15,884 nt of DNA from an uncultured Clostridium sp. (GCA_900541315.1 UQJF01000069.1:1-15884); one strand, 5' to 3'. Positions 7,490-15,801 are shown, numbered from the stretch's first letter. Notes: generated from the sequence alone by a model not told the origin. A program made the numbers and translations.

Positions 7490-8764
7490 GTGATTAAAAA
7501 AGAAATGATTGCCATGCTTTTAGCTGGCGGACAGGGAAGCCGTCTTGGCGTTCTTACACAGAAAGTAGCCAAGCCGGCGGTATCTTTTGGGGGGAAGTAC
7601 CGAATCATTGATTTTCCGCTGAGTAACTGTATCAACTCAGGTGTTGACACCGTTGGTGTCCTGACACAGTACCAGCCTTTACGTTTAAATTCACATATCG
7701 GAATTGGTATTCCGTGGGATTTGGACAGAAATGTTGGTGGCGTGACGATCTTACCTCCATACGAAAGAAGCAAAGGAAGTGACTGGTATACCGGTACTGC
7801 CAATGCGATTTTTCAGAACCTGGAGTATATGGAAGCATATAATCCAGAGTATGTGCTCATCCTTTCCGGTGACCACATTTACAAAATGGACTACGAAGTG
7901 ATGCTTGATTATCACAAAGCAAACAATGCGGATATCACCATTGCTGCTATGCCGGTACCGATTGAAGAAGCAAGCCGTTTCGGTATCCTGATCACAGACG
8001 AGCACAACCGTATTACAGAGTTTGAGGAAAAACCAGCTGTTCCAAGAAGCAACTTAGCTTCCATGGGTATTTACATCTTCAGCTGGCCGGTTCTTAAGGA
8101 AGCCCTGATCAAGATGAAGGACGAGCCTGGATGTGACTTTGGAAAACATATCATTCCATACTGCCACGCAAAGGGCGAGAGGATCTTTGCGTATGAGTAC
8201 AATGGTTACTGGAAGGACGTAGGTACTCTTGGTTCCTATTGGGAAGCAAATATGGAGCTGATCGATATTATCCCTGAGTTCAACCTGTATGAAGAATACT
8301 GGAAGATCTATACTAAGAGTGATGTGATCCCGCCTCAGTACATAGCTTCCGAAGCCCATGTTGAGAGAAGTATCATTGGAGAAGGAACTGAAATTTATGG
8401 TGAGGTTATCAACTCTGTTATCGGCGCAGGCGTTACCATTGCAAAGGGTGCTGTAGTTAAGGATTCCATTGTTATGCAGGGAAGCGTCATTGGAGCAAGT
8501 ACGTCTGTTGAAAAGGCCATTATCGCAGAAAATGTAAAAGTTGGTTCTGATGTTCAGATCGGTGTTGGCGAATACGCACCAAGTACATATGACCAGAAGG
8601 TATATCAGTTTGACCTGGCCACCATTGGTGAGAACTCCATTATCCCGGACGGCGTAAAGGTCGGAAAGAATACCGCCATAGCAGGCGAGACCACCGTAGG
8701 CGACTATCCTGATGGATTACTGGCAAGCGGAAATTACATTATAAAGGCAGGTGGCGTGAAATGA
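7490..8764 (+). CDS. glgC: Glucose-1-phosphate adenylyltransferase, catalytic subunit
   Basis: GlgC makes ADP-glucose from ATP and glucose-1-phosphate, the committed step of bacterial glycogen synthesis. The 424-residue protein has a nucleotidyltransferase domain with LAGGQGSRL (11-19) for ATP binding, K28 in AKPAVSFGG, the catalytic aspartate D128 in [10 protein letters not shown], and the sugar-phosphate site FEEKP (178-182). A left-handed beta-helix follows (repeats such as [21 protein letters not shown]). I chose the GTG at 7490: AAGAGGTG precedes it, while in-frame codons further upstream lie before the predicted transcription start. An internal ATG at 7505 is the alternative. The stop overlaps the glgD start as ATGA, so the subunits are translationally coupled and probably form a heterotetramer as in other Firmicutes. 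Confidence 0.95.
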   Translation: MIKKEMIAMLLAGGQGSRLGVLTQKVAKPAVSFGGKYRIIDFPLSNCINSGVDTVGVLTQYQPLRLNSHIGIGIPWDLDRNVGGVTILPPYERSKGSDWYTGTANAIFQNLEYMEAYNPEYVLILSGDHIYKMDYEVMLDYHKANNADITIAAMPVPIEEASRFGILITDEHNRITEFEEKPAVPRSNLASMGIYIFSWPVLKEALIKMKDEPGCDFGKHIIPYCHAKGERIFAYEYNGYWKDVGTLGSYWEANMELIDIIPEFNLYEEYWKIYTKSDVIPPQYIASEAHVERSIIGEGTEIYGEVINSVIGAGVTIAKGAVVKDSIVMQGSVIGASTSVEKAIIAENVKVGSDVQIGVGEYAPSTYDQKVYQFDLATIGENSIIPDGVKVGKNTAIAGETTVGDYPDGLLASGNYIIKAGGVK

Positions 8765-9882
8765 GAGCGATCGGTATCGTATTAGCAGGTGGTAACAGCA
8801 AGAGGATGCGGGAACTGTCCAGTAAAAGAGCAGTGGCTGCTATGCCGGTTGCAGGAAGCTACCGCAGTATTGACTTTGCATTAAGCAATATGACAAACTC
8901 CCACATTCAGAATGTGGCTGTATTTACACAGTATAACTCCAGATCCTTAAACCTTCATCTGAGTTCCTCCAAGTGGTGGGATTTCGGACGTAAGCAGGGC
9001 GGGCTGTATGTATTTACACCATCCATTACTCCTGAAAACGGAGACTGGTACCGTGGTACAGCAGATGCTCTCTATCAGAACCTGACCTTCTTAAAGAACA
9101 GCCATGAACCATATGTAGTTATCACCTCTGGTGACGGCGTCTATAAGCTTGATTACAACAAGGTTCTGGAATACCATATTGAGAAGAAAGCAGATATCAC
9201 TGTTGTCTGCAAGGATATGGAAGAGGGAACAGATGTTACCCGCTTTGGATGCGTTAAGTTAAATGATGACGGACGCATTACTGATTTTGAAGAAAAGCCT
9301 ATGGCCTCTGATGCTACCACCATTTCCTGTGGTATCTATGTCATCCGCAGAAGACAGCTGATCGAACTGCTGGAGCGCTGCGCGTCAGAAGACAGATACG
9401 ACCTGGTAAATGATATCCTGGTACGTTACAAGAACTTAAAGAGGGTCTATGCTTATAAGTTAGAAAGCTACTGGAGCAATATCTCTACTGTTGATTCCTA
9501 CTATAAGACCAACATGGATTTCTTAAAGCCGGAAGTGAGGGATTATTTCTTCAAACAGTATCCGGATGTTTATACGAAGATCGATGATCTTCCGCCAGCA
9601 AAATACAATCCAGGCGCTGTTGTAAGGAACAGTCTTGTATCCAGTGGCTGTATTTTAAATGGTACGGTAGAGAATTCCATTCTCTTTAAGAAAGCATACG
9701 TAGGAAATAATTGTATCATTAAAAACTCTATCATTTTAAATGACGTTTATATTGGTGATAATACAGTGATCGAAAACTGTATTGTTGAAAGCCGGGATAC
9801 CATCCGTGCTAATACAACTTATATTGGAACACCTGAGAACATTAAGATCGTCATTGAGAAGAACGAACGTTATACATTGTAA
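8761..9882 (+). CDS. glgD: Glucose-1-phosphate adenylyltransferase, GlgD regulatory subunit
   Basis: GlgD is the non-catalytic partner of GlgC in Firmicutes and modulates its activity. The 373-residue product keeps the nucleotidyltransferase fold ([10 protein letters not shown] at 8-16, [10 protein letters not shown] around residue 125, FEEKP) and a C-terminal beta-helix (about residues 287-355). It has lost key active-site features seen in GlgC: the GGxGxRL loop reads GGNSKRM, the AKPAVSFGG lysine region reads [10 protein letters not shown], and GlgC's YWKDVGT is YWSNIST. This pattern is the family norm for GlgD rather than decay. It overlaps glgC by 4 bases (ATGA) and is followed 91 bases later by spoVG with no terminator between. 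glgA and glgB are not in this window. Confidence 0.95.
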   Translation: MRAIGIVLAGGNSKRMRELSSKRAVAAMPVAGSYRSIDFALSNMTNSHIQNVAVFTQYNSRSLNLHLSSSKWWDFGRKQGGLYVFTPSITPENGDWYRGTADALYQNLTFLKNSHEPYVVITSGDGVYKLDYNKVLEYHIEKKADITVVCKDMEEGTDVTRFGCVKLNDDGRITDFEEKPMASDATTISCGIYVIRRRQLIELLERCASEDRYDLVNDILVRYKNLKRVYAYKLESYWSNISTVDSYYKTNMDFLKPEVRDYFFKQYPDVYTKIDDLPPAKYNPGAVVRNSLVSSGCILNGTVENSILFKKAYVGNNCIIKNSIILNDVYIGDNTVIENCIVESRDTIRANTTYIGTPENIKIVIEKNERYTL

Positions 9883-9901
9883 AAGTTACAACATAGTGCG
9901 G

Positions 9902-9940
9902 CCCGTTCTTCTGATTCCTGCAGAAGGGGTGCAGCACGGG
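9902..9940 (+). other. Hairpin between glgD and spoVG
   Basis: CTTCTG (9908-9913) pairs with CAGAAG (9921-9926), and CCCGT (9902-9906) with ACGGG (9936-9940). No T-run follows, so it is not a standard terminator. It may be a processing, stability or attenuation structure that adjusts spoVG relative to glgCD. Confidence 0.4.
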
Positions 9941-9973
9941 GGCTGACGGAAGAAACGGAAGGAGTATTGAAAC

Positions 9974-10255
9974 ATGCAGGTAACAGATGTGAGAGTAAGA
10001 AGGGTGGAGAAAGAGGGGAAGATGAAAGCAATTGTCTCCATTACCTTAGATAATGAGTTCGTGATCCACGATATCAAAGTCATTGAAGGTGAGAAGGGAC
10101 TGTTCATTGCTATGCCCAGCCGAAAGGCAGCAGATGGTGAATACCGTGATATTGCCCATCCGATCAATTCCGGTACAAGGGAAATGATACAGACGATCAT
10201 TCTGGATAAGTACGAAAGTACATTATTGGAAAACGAAGAGGAAGCGCTTGCATAA
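9974..10255 (+). CDS. spoVG: SpoVG regulatory protein
   Basis: SpoVG is a small, highly conserved nucleic-acid-binding regulator first known from asymmetric septation in Bacillus sporulation and later as a pleiotropic DNA/RNA-binding protein. The 93-residue product matches the family along its length: [42 protein letters not shown] and [17 protein letters not shown]. The ribosome binding site GGAAGGAG lies just upstream of the ATG. It sits directly behind glgCD with no clear promoter of its own and is closed by a strong terminator, so it is probably co-transcribed with glycogen genes. In Bacillus it instead precedes gcaD/glmU, another sugar-nucleotidyltransferase with a beta-helix. Confidence 0.96.
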   Translation: MQVTDVRVRRVEKEGKMKAIVSITLDNEFVIHDIKVIEGEKGLFIAMPSRKAADGEYRDIAHPINSGTREMIQTIILDKYESTLLENEEEALA

Positions 10256-10282
10256 GGAAGCGATAAATAAGCTACAGTAAGA

Positions 10283-10334
10283 TACCCTGGACCAGCAAAC
10301 ATGGCAGAAGCCATGACTGGTCCGGGGTATTTTT
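10283..10334 (+). terminator. Intrinsic terminator after spoVG
   Basis: ACCCTGGACCAG pairs with CTGGTCCGGGGT, and an inner CATGG/CCATG stem caps it; ATTTTT follows. It ends the glgC-glgD-spoVG transcript. Confidence 0.9.
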
Positions 10335-10349
10335 ATGCCGCTATAAATG

Positions 10350-10520
10350 AAAGTCAGTTGTTACGTGCCTTCGGCACTTTCACAATTGCCGCCCACATTC
10401 GTAATCCGGGCTATCGTCCTGCTTACTCATGCAGGCTTAATTGCCAAATATCTATACGCCCGTGCGTGTAGGCACGCAGTCCGCATAGCCGCTGGGCAAC
10501 ATTTTCACGACAAATACTTT
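10350..10520. repeat. Nested, branched structured element (possible repeat or ncRNA)
   Basis: The element has co-linear nested stems. AAAGT 10350-10354 pairs with ACTTT 10516-10520, TTGT 10358-10361 with ACAA 10510-10513, CGTG 10364-10367 with CACG 10506-10509, TTGCC 10386-10390 with GGCAA 10495-10499, and GGCTAT 10409-10414 with ATAGCC 10485-10490. Two terminal hairpins follow: CCTGC/GCAGG (10418-10435) and CGTGC/GCACG (10461-10476). A GTGCC-TTC-GGCAC hairpin (10365-10377) competes with one stem. It lies between the spoVG terminator and the promoter of the next gene, so no obvious promoter transcribes it in the plus direction. An open frame across it (10347-10571) looks accidental. Confidence 0.6.
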
Positions 10521-10539
10521 GAAATTCAAAATAATAGCA

Positions 10540-10568
10540 TTGCATGTGGGAATCTGCTGTGCTATAGT
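10540..10568 (+). promoter_or_regulatory. Promoter of the NRPS-like gene
   Basis: TTGCAT (10540-10545) and TATAGT (10563-10568) are spaced by 17 bases, with TGC before the -10 (extended type). It gives a leader of about 80 bases containing a small imperfect inverted repeat (ACATT/AATGT with outer TATAC/GTATA, about 10580-10615) before the AAGGAG ribosome binding site. Confidence 0.75.
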
Positions 10569-10654
10569 TAGGGCATAAATGTATACTAATAGACATTAAT
10601 AAACAATGTGTATAGAAACTTCTAATAGCAGGTTTAGTTATAAGGAGAAAAGCC

Positions 10655-13600
10655 ATGATTTCATACGAGAATACAAAGACAGTACAAGACCTGGTCTGGA
10701 ATACGGGAAGAGAGTATGCCGGACGGGTATTTTTGCGTTATGAGGAAAATGACGTAGTATATGAAGTGACCTACGGTGAATTTGCGGATCAGTGCCATGC
10801 TGTAGCCGCCTGGCTGCGGGAGCAGGACGCAGCAGCAGGCCATAAGGTGAGAGTGGGATTAATAGGAAGCAGCAGCCACCATTATCTGGTATTTCTGTTA
10901 GGTGTAATGGCCAGCGGAAATGTAGTAGTTCCTCTGGATGTACAGTTGAATGAGGAGACCTTTGCTGATAATGTAAAACGCTCTGATCTGGATATTTTAT
11001 TTTATGACTGGGATCACTATGGTCTGGTGGAAGCAGTAAAAGAGAAATGCCCCCGCCTTCGTGCCTGTATTTCTTTACAGCACGGAAAACATGTGCCGTG
11101 CTCAGACCAGATCTTAAAAGGATATACAGGGATCAGCGTGGATCCGGTGGTTTCCGAGGAAGACTGTGCTATGGTGCTGTTTACATCAGGAACAACAGGC
11201 AGAGGAAAGGGAGTTATGCTTTCTAACCGAAACCTGATGGATAATAATTTCTGTACTACAGATAAGGATCATCCGGAAAAGGAAGTTTACCTGAATATTC
11301 TTCCGATCCACCATGTATTCTGTATTAATGGTGATGTATTTACGGTAATGCGTTATGGAAGTATTTTGTGCCTGAACCGGGATATGGCCCGTCTGGCTGC
11401 TCATATCCAGCTGTTCCAGCCTACTGTGATCCGCATGGTGCCTATGGTGGCAAAGGCTCTTTACAATAAGATCGCTATTCTTTCCAGACAGGACACAGGC
11501 CGGTCTATAAATTCCATTAAACAGGAGGTGTTAGGAAAACGCCTGCATAAGATCATCAGCGGTGGCGGTTATCTGGCACCGGAGCTGGCTGCTGATTTCA
11601 ACCGTCTGGGTATTTCTATTGCCCAAGGATACGGAATGTCGGAGTGTTCCCCAAAGATCTCATCCCCGGATTGGAGCAGACCGGATAAGGTGGCATCTGT
11701 AGGAAAGATCGTGGACCGGTGCCAGGTGCGTATTGTGGACGGTGAGATCCAGGTAAAAAGTCCCTCAGTGATGATGGGATATTATAAGGAGCCGGACAAG
11801 ACAGCAGAGGCTATCACAGAGGATGGCTGGCTTTGTACAGGTGACTTAGGCTATGTAGATGAAGAAAATTTCCTGTATCTTACTGGCAGAAAGAAGAATC
11901 TGATCATTTTAAGCAATGGTGAAAATGTGGCTCCAGAGCAGATAGAGAACCTGTTTGTGGACGACCGCCTAATCGAGGATATTCTGGTGTATGGGGAAGA
12001 TGATATGATCGCAGCAGAGATCTATCCAAATTTTAAGTACGCAGATGCTGCCGGTATCGACCATATTGAGGAGACAGTGGCACAGATCATTAAAAAGCAC
12101 AATGAAGGACTTCCTTCTTATAAAAAGATCGCCCGTTTCCACCTGCGGGATATCCCTTTTGCCAAGACTTCATCTAAAAAGATCATCCGCAGCCAGTATT
12201 TCAGCCAGAAGAAGCAGGAGGCAGAGGAGCAGGTCAATGTACATAAACCGGAAAATGATCTCCAGCAGAAGATCTATGATGCAGTATCTGCTATGTTAGG
12301 ACACAGTCGTTTTGGTATTGATACAGAGCTTTACAGTGCGGGGCTGGATTCGTTAGGAAGCGTGTTGCTCCTTACAGACCTGTATGAAAAGCTGCAGCTT
12401 TCTATGACCTTAAATGATCTGCTAGAACATGCTTCTGTTTTGAAGCTGGAAGCTCTTTATAAAGAACGGGCTGCTGAAGAAAAGAAGGGGTTTGAAGTCC
12501 GGGATATTTACCCACTGACCAACCTGCAGCTGTATTTTGCCTATGTAATGCGTGGAAATACTACAGCTAATCTGCCATTTTTATTTAAACTGGATCCACA
12601 TGTAAATGTGTATCTCTTAAAAACAGCAGTAGAAAGAATGTTTGATGTACATCCGGAGTTGAAATGTGTGATCCAGCTTCATGAAGGCGCATACAAAAAC
12701 TTTAGAAATGATGAGAAAAAGGTGGATGTTCCTCTGATCACCTTAAGTGATGACCAATGGGAAGAGACAAGAAAGGGGTTGTTACGTCCCTATATGTATA
12801 CAGAAAATGAGCCTCTTTACCATACAGGCATCTATATGACAGAGTCTGCTAACTACCTGTTCCTGGATATTGCCCATATTATGGGAGACGGCATGACCAT
12901 GAATGTACTGTTTGAAGATATTAATGCTATTTATGCCGGAAAGCAGGTAGAAAAAGAGAAATATACATTTTATGAATATATTCTGGATGAAAAAGAACGG
13001 GATGCCAGAAGTCTCAGGCAGAAAAATGAAGCTTATTTTGCAGACCTGATGAAGGGCTTTAAGATCCGCAAGAGTATTCTTGCAAGAAGTGACTGCCATG
13101 ATCTGGAACAGGGAGAAGACGGCGTTTTGAAGGAGCATTTTAAGGGAATCAACAGGGGCAGATTGCTGGCATTCTGCCGCAGAAATGGTATTTCTGAAAA
13201 TGTAGTGTTCTTAACTGCTTTTAATTACTCCATTGGTCTGTTCAGCAATGAAAAAGATACTGTAAGCACCAGTATCCACAGTGGAAGAACGGACAGCAGA
13301 TGGAATCGTCTGGCGGGACCATTATTCCTTACCTACTATTTCCGCTGCACCCGGAAACCGGATGAAAGCGTAAAAGAGCTGCTTCAGACCTCCGGAAAGC
13401 AGATCATGAAGACCATGGGCTGTTATATTTCCAATCTTCATGCAGATGAGATGTTCTTCCAGTACCAGGGGGATATTTTAAACATCAATAAGATTGGCGG
13501 CTGGCCGGTTAAACGCGAAAAAATACAGTTAGATGCACTTCCATTCCATTTGCAGGTTATGTGGGATGAAAAGGGATATTATTATGAGCTGCGTTATTGG

Positions 13601-14251
13601 AAGAACCGGTTTGATACACAGCTTTTGAAGCTGTTTATGACAGTCATGGAGCAGATCGTAGCAGCTATGGAAGAGGAAGGCCAGGCAGCAGGTCTGAAAA
13701 ACCGTCTTTCCCCAGATCTGTTCCCTTTGCATTATCGCGTAGAAGCAGGAAAAGTTAATGAAGCAGCCGGCTGTGAACTGATCCCGGAAGTGGATGAAGG
13801 TGAGCAGATAAAGGCATATGTACTGGATGAAAGCTGCCGTAAGCAGCCGTTTGGAGCCTGGGGCAAGCTGTATATCATGGATCACCCCACTCTTGGATGG
13901 AGTGATAAGATCACCAATCCTTATGGACCGGGAATGCTGTACCAGACAGGAAGAGAAGCACGTATCATGCCAGATGGCCGCCTGGAATTTCTGGAACAGG
14001 GCGGACGTACTGTTATGCGGGAAGGTCTCACCGGCAGAAGGTTCTTAGACCTTTATAAGCTGGAACAGGCTTTAGCGAGTGCAGGCGGTGTTACAAAGGC
14101 AGAGGCCTATGTCCGTTATGGGGAAGGAAATAAGCTGGTGCTCCAGGCAGATGTATGGGGTGTTTCTGAAGCTGATACAGAACGCTTGAAGACTTATGTA
14201 AGAGAACGCTGTGGGGAAGCGCTGGTTCCTGAGGTGATAACCGTATTTTAA
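10655..14251 (+). CDS. NRPS-like enzyme: adenylation, carrier, condensation, partial second adenylation domain
   Basis: The 1198-residue protein starts with an AMP-forming adenylation domain (about 1-520). It shows the ATP loop LFTSGTTGRGKGV (175-187), GYGMSE (325-330), TGDLGY (395-400), GRKKNLIILSNGENV (411-425) and the C-terminal catalytic lysine near K509 (TSSKKIIR). A carrier domain follows, with its pantetheine serine S566 in GLDSL. A condensation domain (about 617-1000) begins with YPLTNLQ and carries AHIMGDG (740-746), keeping the catalytic H741 and D745. Residues about 1050-1198 resemble only the end of another adenylation domain (GKLYI, YQTGREARIMPDGRLEF) with TGD altered to TGR. The A4 region LPIHHVF resembles acyl-CoA synthetases, not amino-acid domains. 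A carboxylic or fatty acid joined to a free amine is my inference. No thioesterase, reductase or carrier-activating enzyme is in this window. AAGGAG precedes the ATG. Confidence 0.85.
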   Translation: MISYENTKTVQDLVWNTGREYAGRVFLRYEENDVVYEVTYGEFADQCHAVAAWLREQDAAAGHKVRVGLIGSSSHHYLVFLLGVMASGNVVVPLDVQLNEETFADNVKRSDLDILFYDWDHYGLVEAVKEKCPRLRACISLQHGKHVPCSDQILKGYTGISVDPVVSEEDCAMVLFTSGTTGRGKGVMLSNRNLMDNNFCTTDKDHPEKEVYLNILPIHHVFCINGDVFTVMRYGSILCLNRDMARLAAHIQLFQPTVIRMVPMVAKALYNKIAILSRQDTGRSINSIKQEVLGKRLHKIISGGGYLAPELAADFNRLGISIAQGYGMSECSPKISSPDWSRPDKVASVGKIVDRCQVRIVDGEIQVKSPSVMMGYYKEPDKTAEAITEDGWLCTGDLGYVDEENFLYLTGRKKNLIILSNGENVAPEQIENLFVDDRLIEDILVYGEDDMIAAEIYPNFKYADAAGIDHIEETVAQIIKKHNEGLPSYKKIARFHLRDIPFAKTSSKKIIRSQYFSQKKQEAEEQVNVHKPENDLQQKIYDAVSAMLGHSRFGIDTELYSAGLDSLGSVLLLTDLYEKLQLSMTLNDLLEHASVLKLEALYKERAAEEKKGFEVRDIYPLTNLQLYFAYVMRGNTTANLPFLFKLDPHVNVYLLKTAVERMFDVHPELKCVIQLHEGAYKNFRNDEKKVDVPLITLSDDQWEETRKGLLRPYMYTENEPLYHTGIYMTESANYLFLDIAHIMGDGMTMNVLFEDINAIYAGKQVEKEKYTFYEYILDEKERDARSLRQKNEAYFADLMKGFKIRKSILARSDCHDLEQGEDGVLKEHFKGINRGRLLAFCRRNGISENVVFLTAFNYSIGLFSNEKDTVSTSIHSGRTDSRWNRLAGPLFLTYYFRCTRKPDESVKELLQTSGKQIMKTMGCYISNLHADEMFFQYQGDILNINKIGGWPVKREKIQLDALPFHLQVMWDEKGYYYELRYWKNRFDTQLLKLFMTVMEQIVAAMEEEGQAAGLKNRLSPDLFPLHYRVEAGKVNEAAGCELIPEVDEGEQIKAYVLDESCRKQPFGAWGKLYIMDHPTLGWSDKITNPYGPGMLYQTGREARIMPDGRLEFLEQGGRTVMREGLTGRRFLDLYKLEQALASAGGVTKAEAYVRYGEGNKLVLQADVWGVSEADTERLKTYVRERCGEALVPEVITVF

Positions 14252-14265
14252 TAGACTTTTGGTTA

Positions 14266-14294
14266 TTGTAGTTTTTCTCAAAACAAGGTAAAAT
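14266..14294 (+). promoter_or_regulatory. Probable promoter of the FAD-dependent dehydrogenase
   Basis: TTGTAG (14266-14271) and TAAAAT (14289-14294) are separated by 17 bases, just after the NRPS-like stop codon. I see no terminator between the genes, so read-through is also possible. The leader would be about 120 bases and contain the hairpin at 14354-14396. Confidence 0.55.
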
Positions 14295-14353
14295 AAAAAT
14301 AAGGTCCATTTTTATGGGTGACAGAACGCAGATCACAGATCATTCTATTTAAG

Positions 14354-14396
14354 ATGTACTTTCAAAATCATGAACAAAAAGATTCCGGGAGTACAT
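14354..14396. repeat. 43-bp inverted repeat related to the 5332-5488 palindrome
   Basis: ATGTACTTTCAAAATC (14354-14369) and GATTCCGGGAGTACAT (14381-14396) are imperfect inverted arms of 16 bases with an 11-base centre. Read on the opposite strand, this segment matches one end of the long palindrome at 5332-5488 (TACTCYCGRAATCTTTTTGT and further bases). In both places the motif ending GAGTACAT lies shortly before the ribosome binding site of the downstream gene, in the same orientation. It could be a deletion derivative of the longer element or a shared leader hairpin. Confidence 0.65.
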
Positions 14397-14421
14397 TAAC
14401 GTGAAAAGGAGAGTTTTGAGA

Positions 14422-15801
14422 ATGAATTACGATGTAATTATTGTGGGAGCCGGTCCTGGCGGAATTTATTCTGCTTATGAGCTGATGAAGAAATGCGGTG
14501 ATAAAAGAATTGCTGTATTTGATTCCGGGTATTCATTAAAGAAGCGTCACTGCCCTATTGACGGCGAAAAGGTCAAAGCCTGCATTAAATGTAAGTCCTG
14601 CTCTATTATGAGCGGTTTCGGCGGCGCTGGTGCATTCTCTGATGGTAAATATAACATTACCAATGATTTCGGCGGTACTTTATATGAATATATCGGCAAA
14701 AAGGCTGCTACTGAGCTGATGCAGTATGTAGATGAGATCAACATGGCTCACGGCGGCGAAGGTACTAAGATGTACTCTACAGCCGGAACTAATTTAAAGA
14801 AAGTCTGTTTACAGAACCGTCTGAAGCTGTTAAATGCTTCTGTCCGTCATCTGGGAACAGATATTAACCTAGTTGTATTAGGCCAGTTATATGATGAGTT
14901 AAAAGAGCATGTGGACTTCTATTTCGAGTCCCCTGTAAGCCATATTGAGTGCCTGGAAAATGGGGGATACAGAGTATGGAGCAATGACCAGTCTTATGAC
15001 TGCGGGAAATGTATCGTATCTGTAGGCAGAAGCGGCAGCAAGTGGATGGAGCATATCTGTAAGGAACTGGATATTCCCACCAAGTCCAATCGTGTGGATA
15101 TTGGCGTGCGTGTAGAGCTTCCCGCAGTGCTGTTCTCCCATTTAACAGACGAGCTGTACGAAAGCAAGATCGTATACCGTACAGAGAAGTTTGAGGATAA
15201 TGTACGTACCTTCTGTATGAACCCCAAGGGAATCGTTGTAAATGAAAATACCAATGGCATCGTTACTGTAAATGGACACAGCTACGAGGATCCGGAAAAG
15301 CAGACAGAATGCACTAACTTTGCTCTGTTAGTTTCCAAGCACTTTTCTGAGCCGTTTAAGGACAGCAACGGCTATGGTGAAAGCATTGCCCGTCTTTCTA
15401 ATATGTTAGGCGGTGGTGTTATCGTACAGCGTTTCGGTGACCTGATCCGCGGAAGACGAAGCACTCCAAAGCGTATTGAGGAAAATACCTTTGTGCCTAC
15501 TCTTTCTGCAACACCCGGCGACTTAAGCCTTGTTCTTCCAAAGCGTATATTAGATGGCATCATCGAAATGATCTATGCCCTGGATAAGATAGCACCGGGA
15601 ACTGCAAATGATGACACTTTGCTTTATGGTGTAGAAGTTAAGTTCTACAACATGGAAGTAGACGTAGACGAGAACCTGGAAAGCCGTCACAAAGGACTTT
15701 ATATCATCGGCGATGGCAGCGGCGTGACACATTCTCTTTCCCATGCATCTGCAAGTGGTGTGTATGTAGCACGTAAGATCGCGGAGAGCCTGGAAGGATA
15801 A
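14422..15801 (+). CDS. FAD-dependent dehydrogenase (COG2509-like) with cysteine cluster
   Basis: This is a 459-residue flavoprotein. The N-terminal dinucleotide-binding motif VGAGPGG is at 8-14, and a C-terminal FAD-contact motif GLYIIGDGSG is at about 425-434 (D431). The chain in between resembles the uncharacterised COG2509 FAD dehydrogenases of Firmicutes and archaea. The family-like stretch C44-x9-C54-x2-C57-x2-C60 followed by GGAGAFSDGK (about 65-74) could be a metal, Fe-S or redox-active site. No signal peptide or membrane segment is seen, so it should be cytosolic. I chose the ATG at 14422, 10 bases after AAGGAG; an in-frame GTG at 14401 would place the ribosome binding site inside the gene. 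It follows the NRPS-like gene by 170 bases with a probable promoter of its own, so functional linkage is only suggested by adjacency. Substrate unknown. Confidence 0.85.
   Translation: MNYDVIIVGAGPGGIYSAYELMKKCGDKRIAVFDSGYSLKKRHCPIDGEKVKACIKCKSCSIMSGFGGAGAFSDGKYNITNDFGGTLYEYIGKKAATELMQYVDEINMAHGGEGTKMYSTAGTNLKKVCLQNRLKLLNASVRHLGTDINLVVLGQLYDELKEHVDFYFESPVSHIECLENGGYRVWSNDQSYDCGKCIVSVGRSGSKWMEHICKELDIPTKSNRVDIGVRVELPAVLFSHLTDELYESKIVYRTEKFEDNVRTFCMNPKGIVVNENTNGIVTVNGHSYEDPEKQTECTNFALLVSKHFSEPFKDSNGYGESIARLSNMLGGGVIVQRFGDLIRGRRSTPKRIEENTFVPTLSATPGDLSLVLPKRILDGIIEMIYALDKIAPGTANDDTLLYGVEVKFYNMEVDVDENLESRHKGLYIIGDGSGVTHSLSHASASGVYVARKIAESLEG

Noticed and set aside
9886..10314. 142-codon minus-strand frame
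   Set aside because: It is antisense to spoVG, whose family match is unambiguous.
10350..10520. 6S RNA
   Set aside because: The fold is branched with two terminal hairpins rather than a single long rod with a central bubble, and no promoter reads into it.
10347..10571. 74-codon plus-strand frame in the spoVG-NRPS spacer
   Set aside because: It coincides with the nested stem element, lacks a ribosome binding site and ends at the promoter of the next gene; likely an accidental translation of a structured element.
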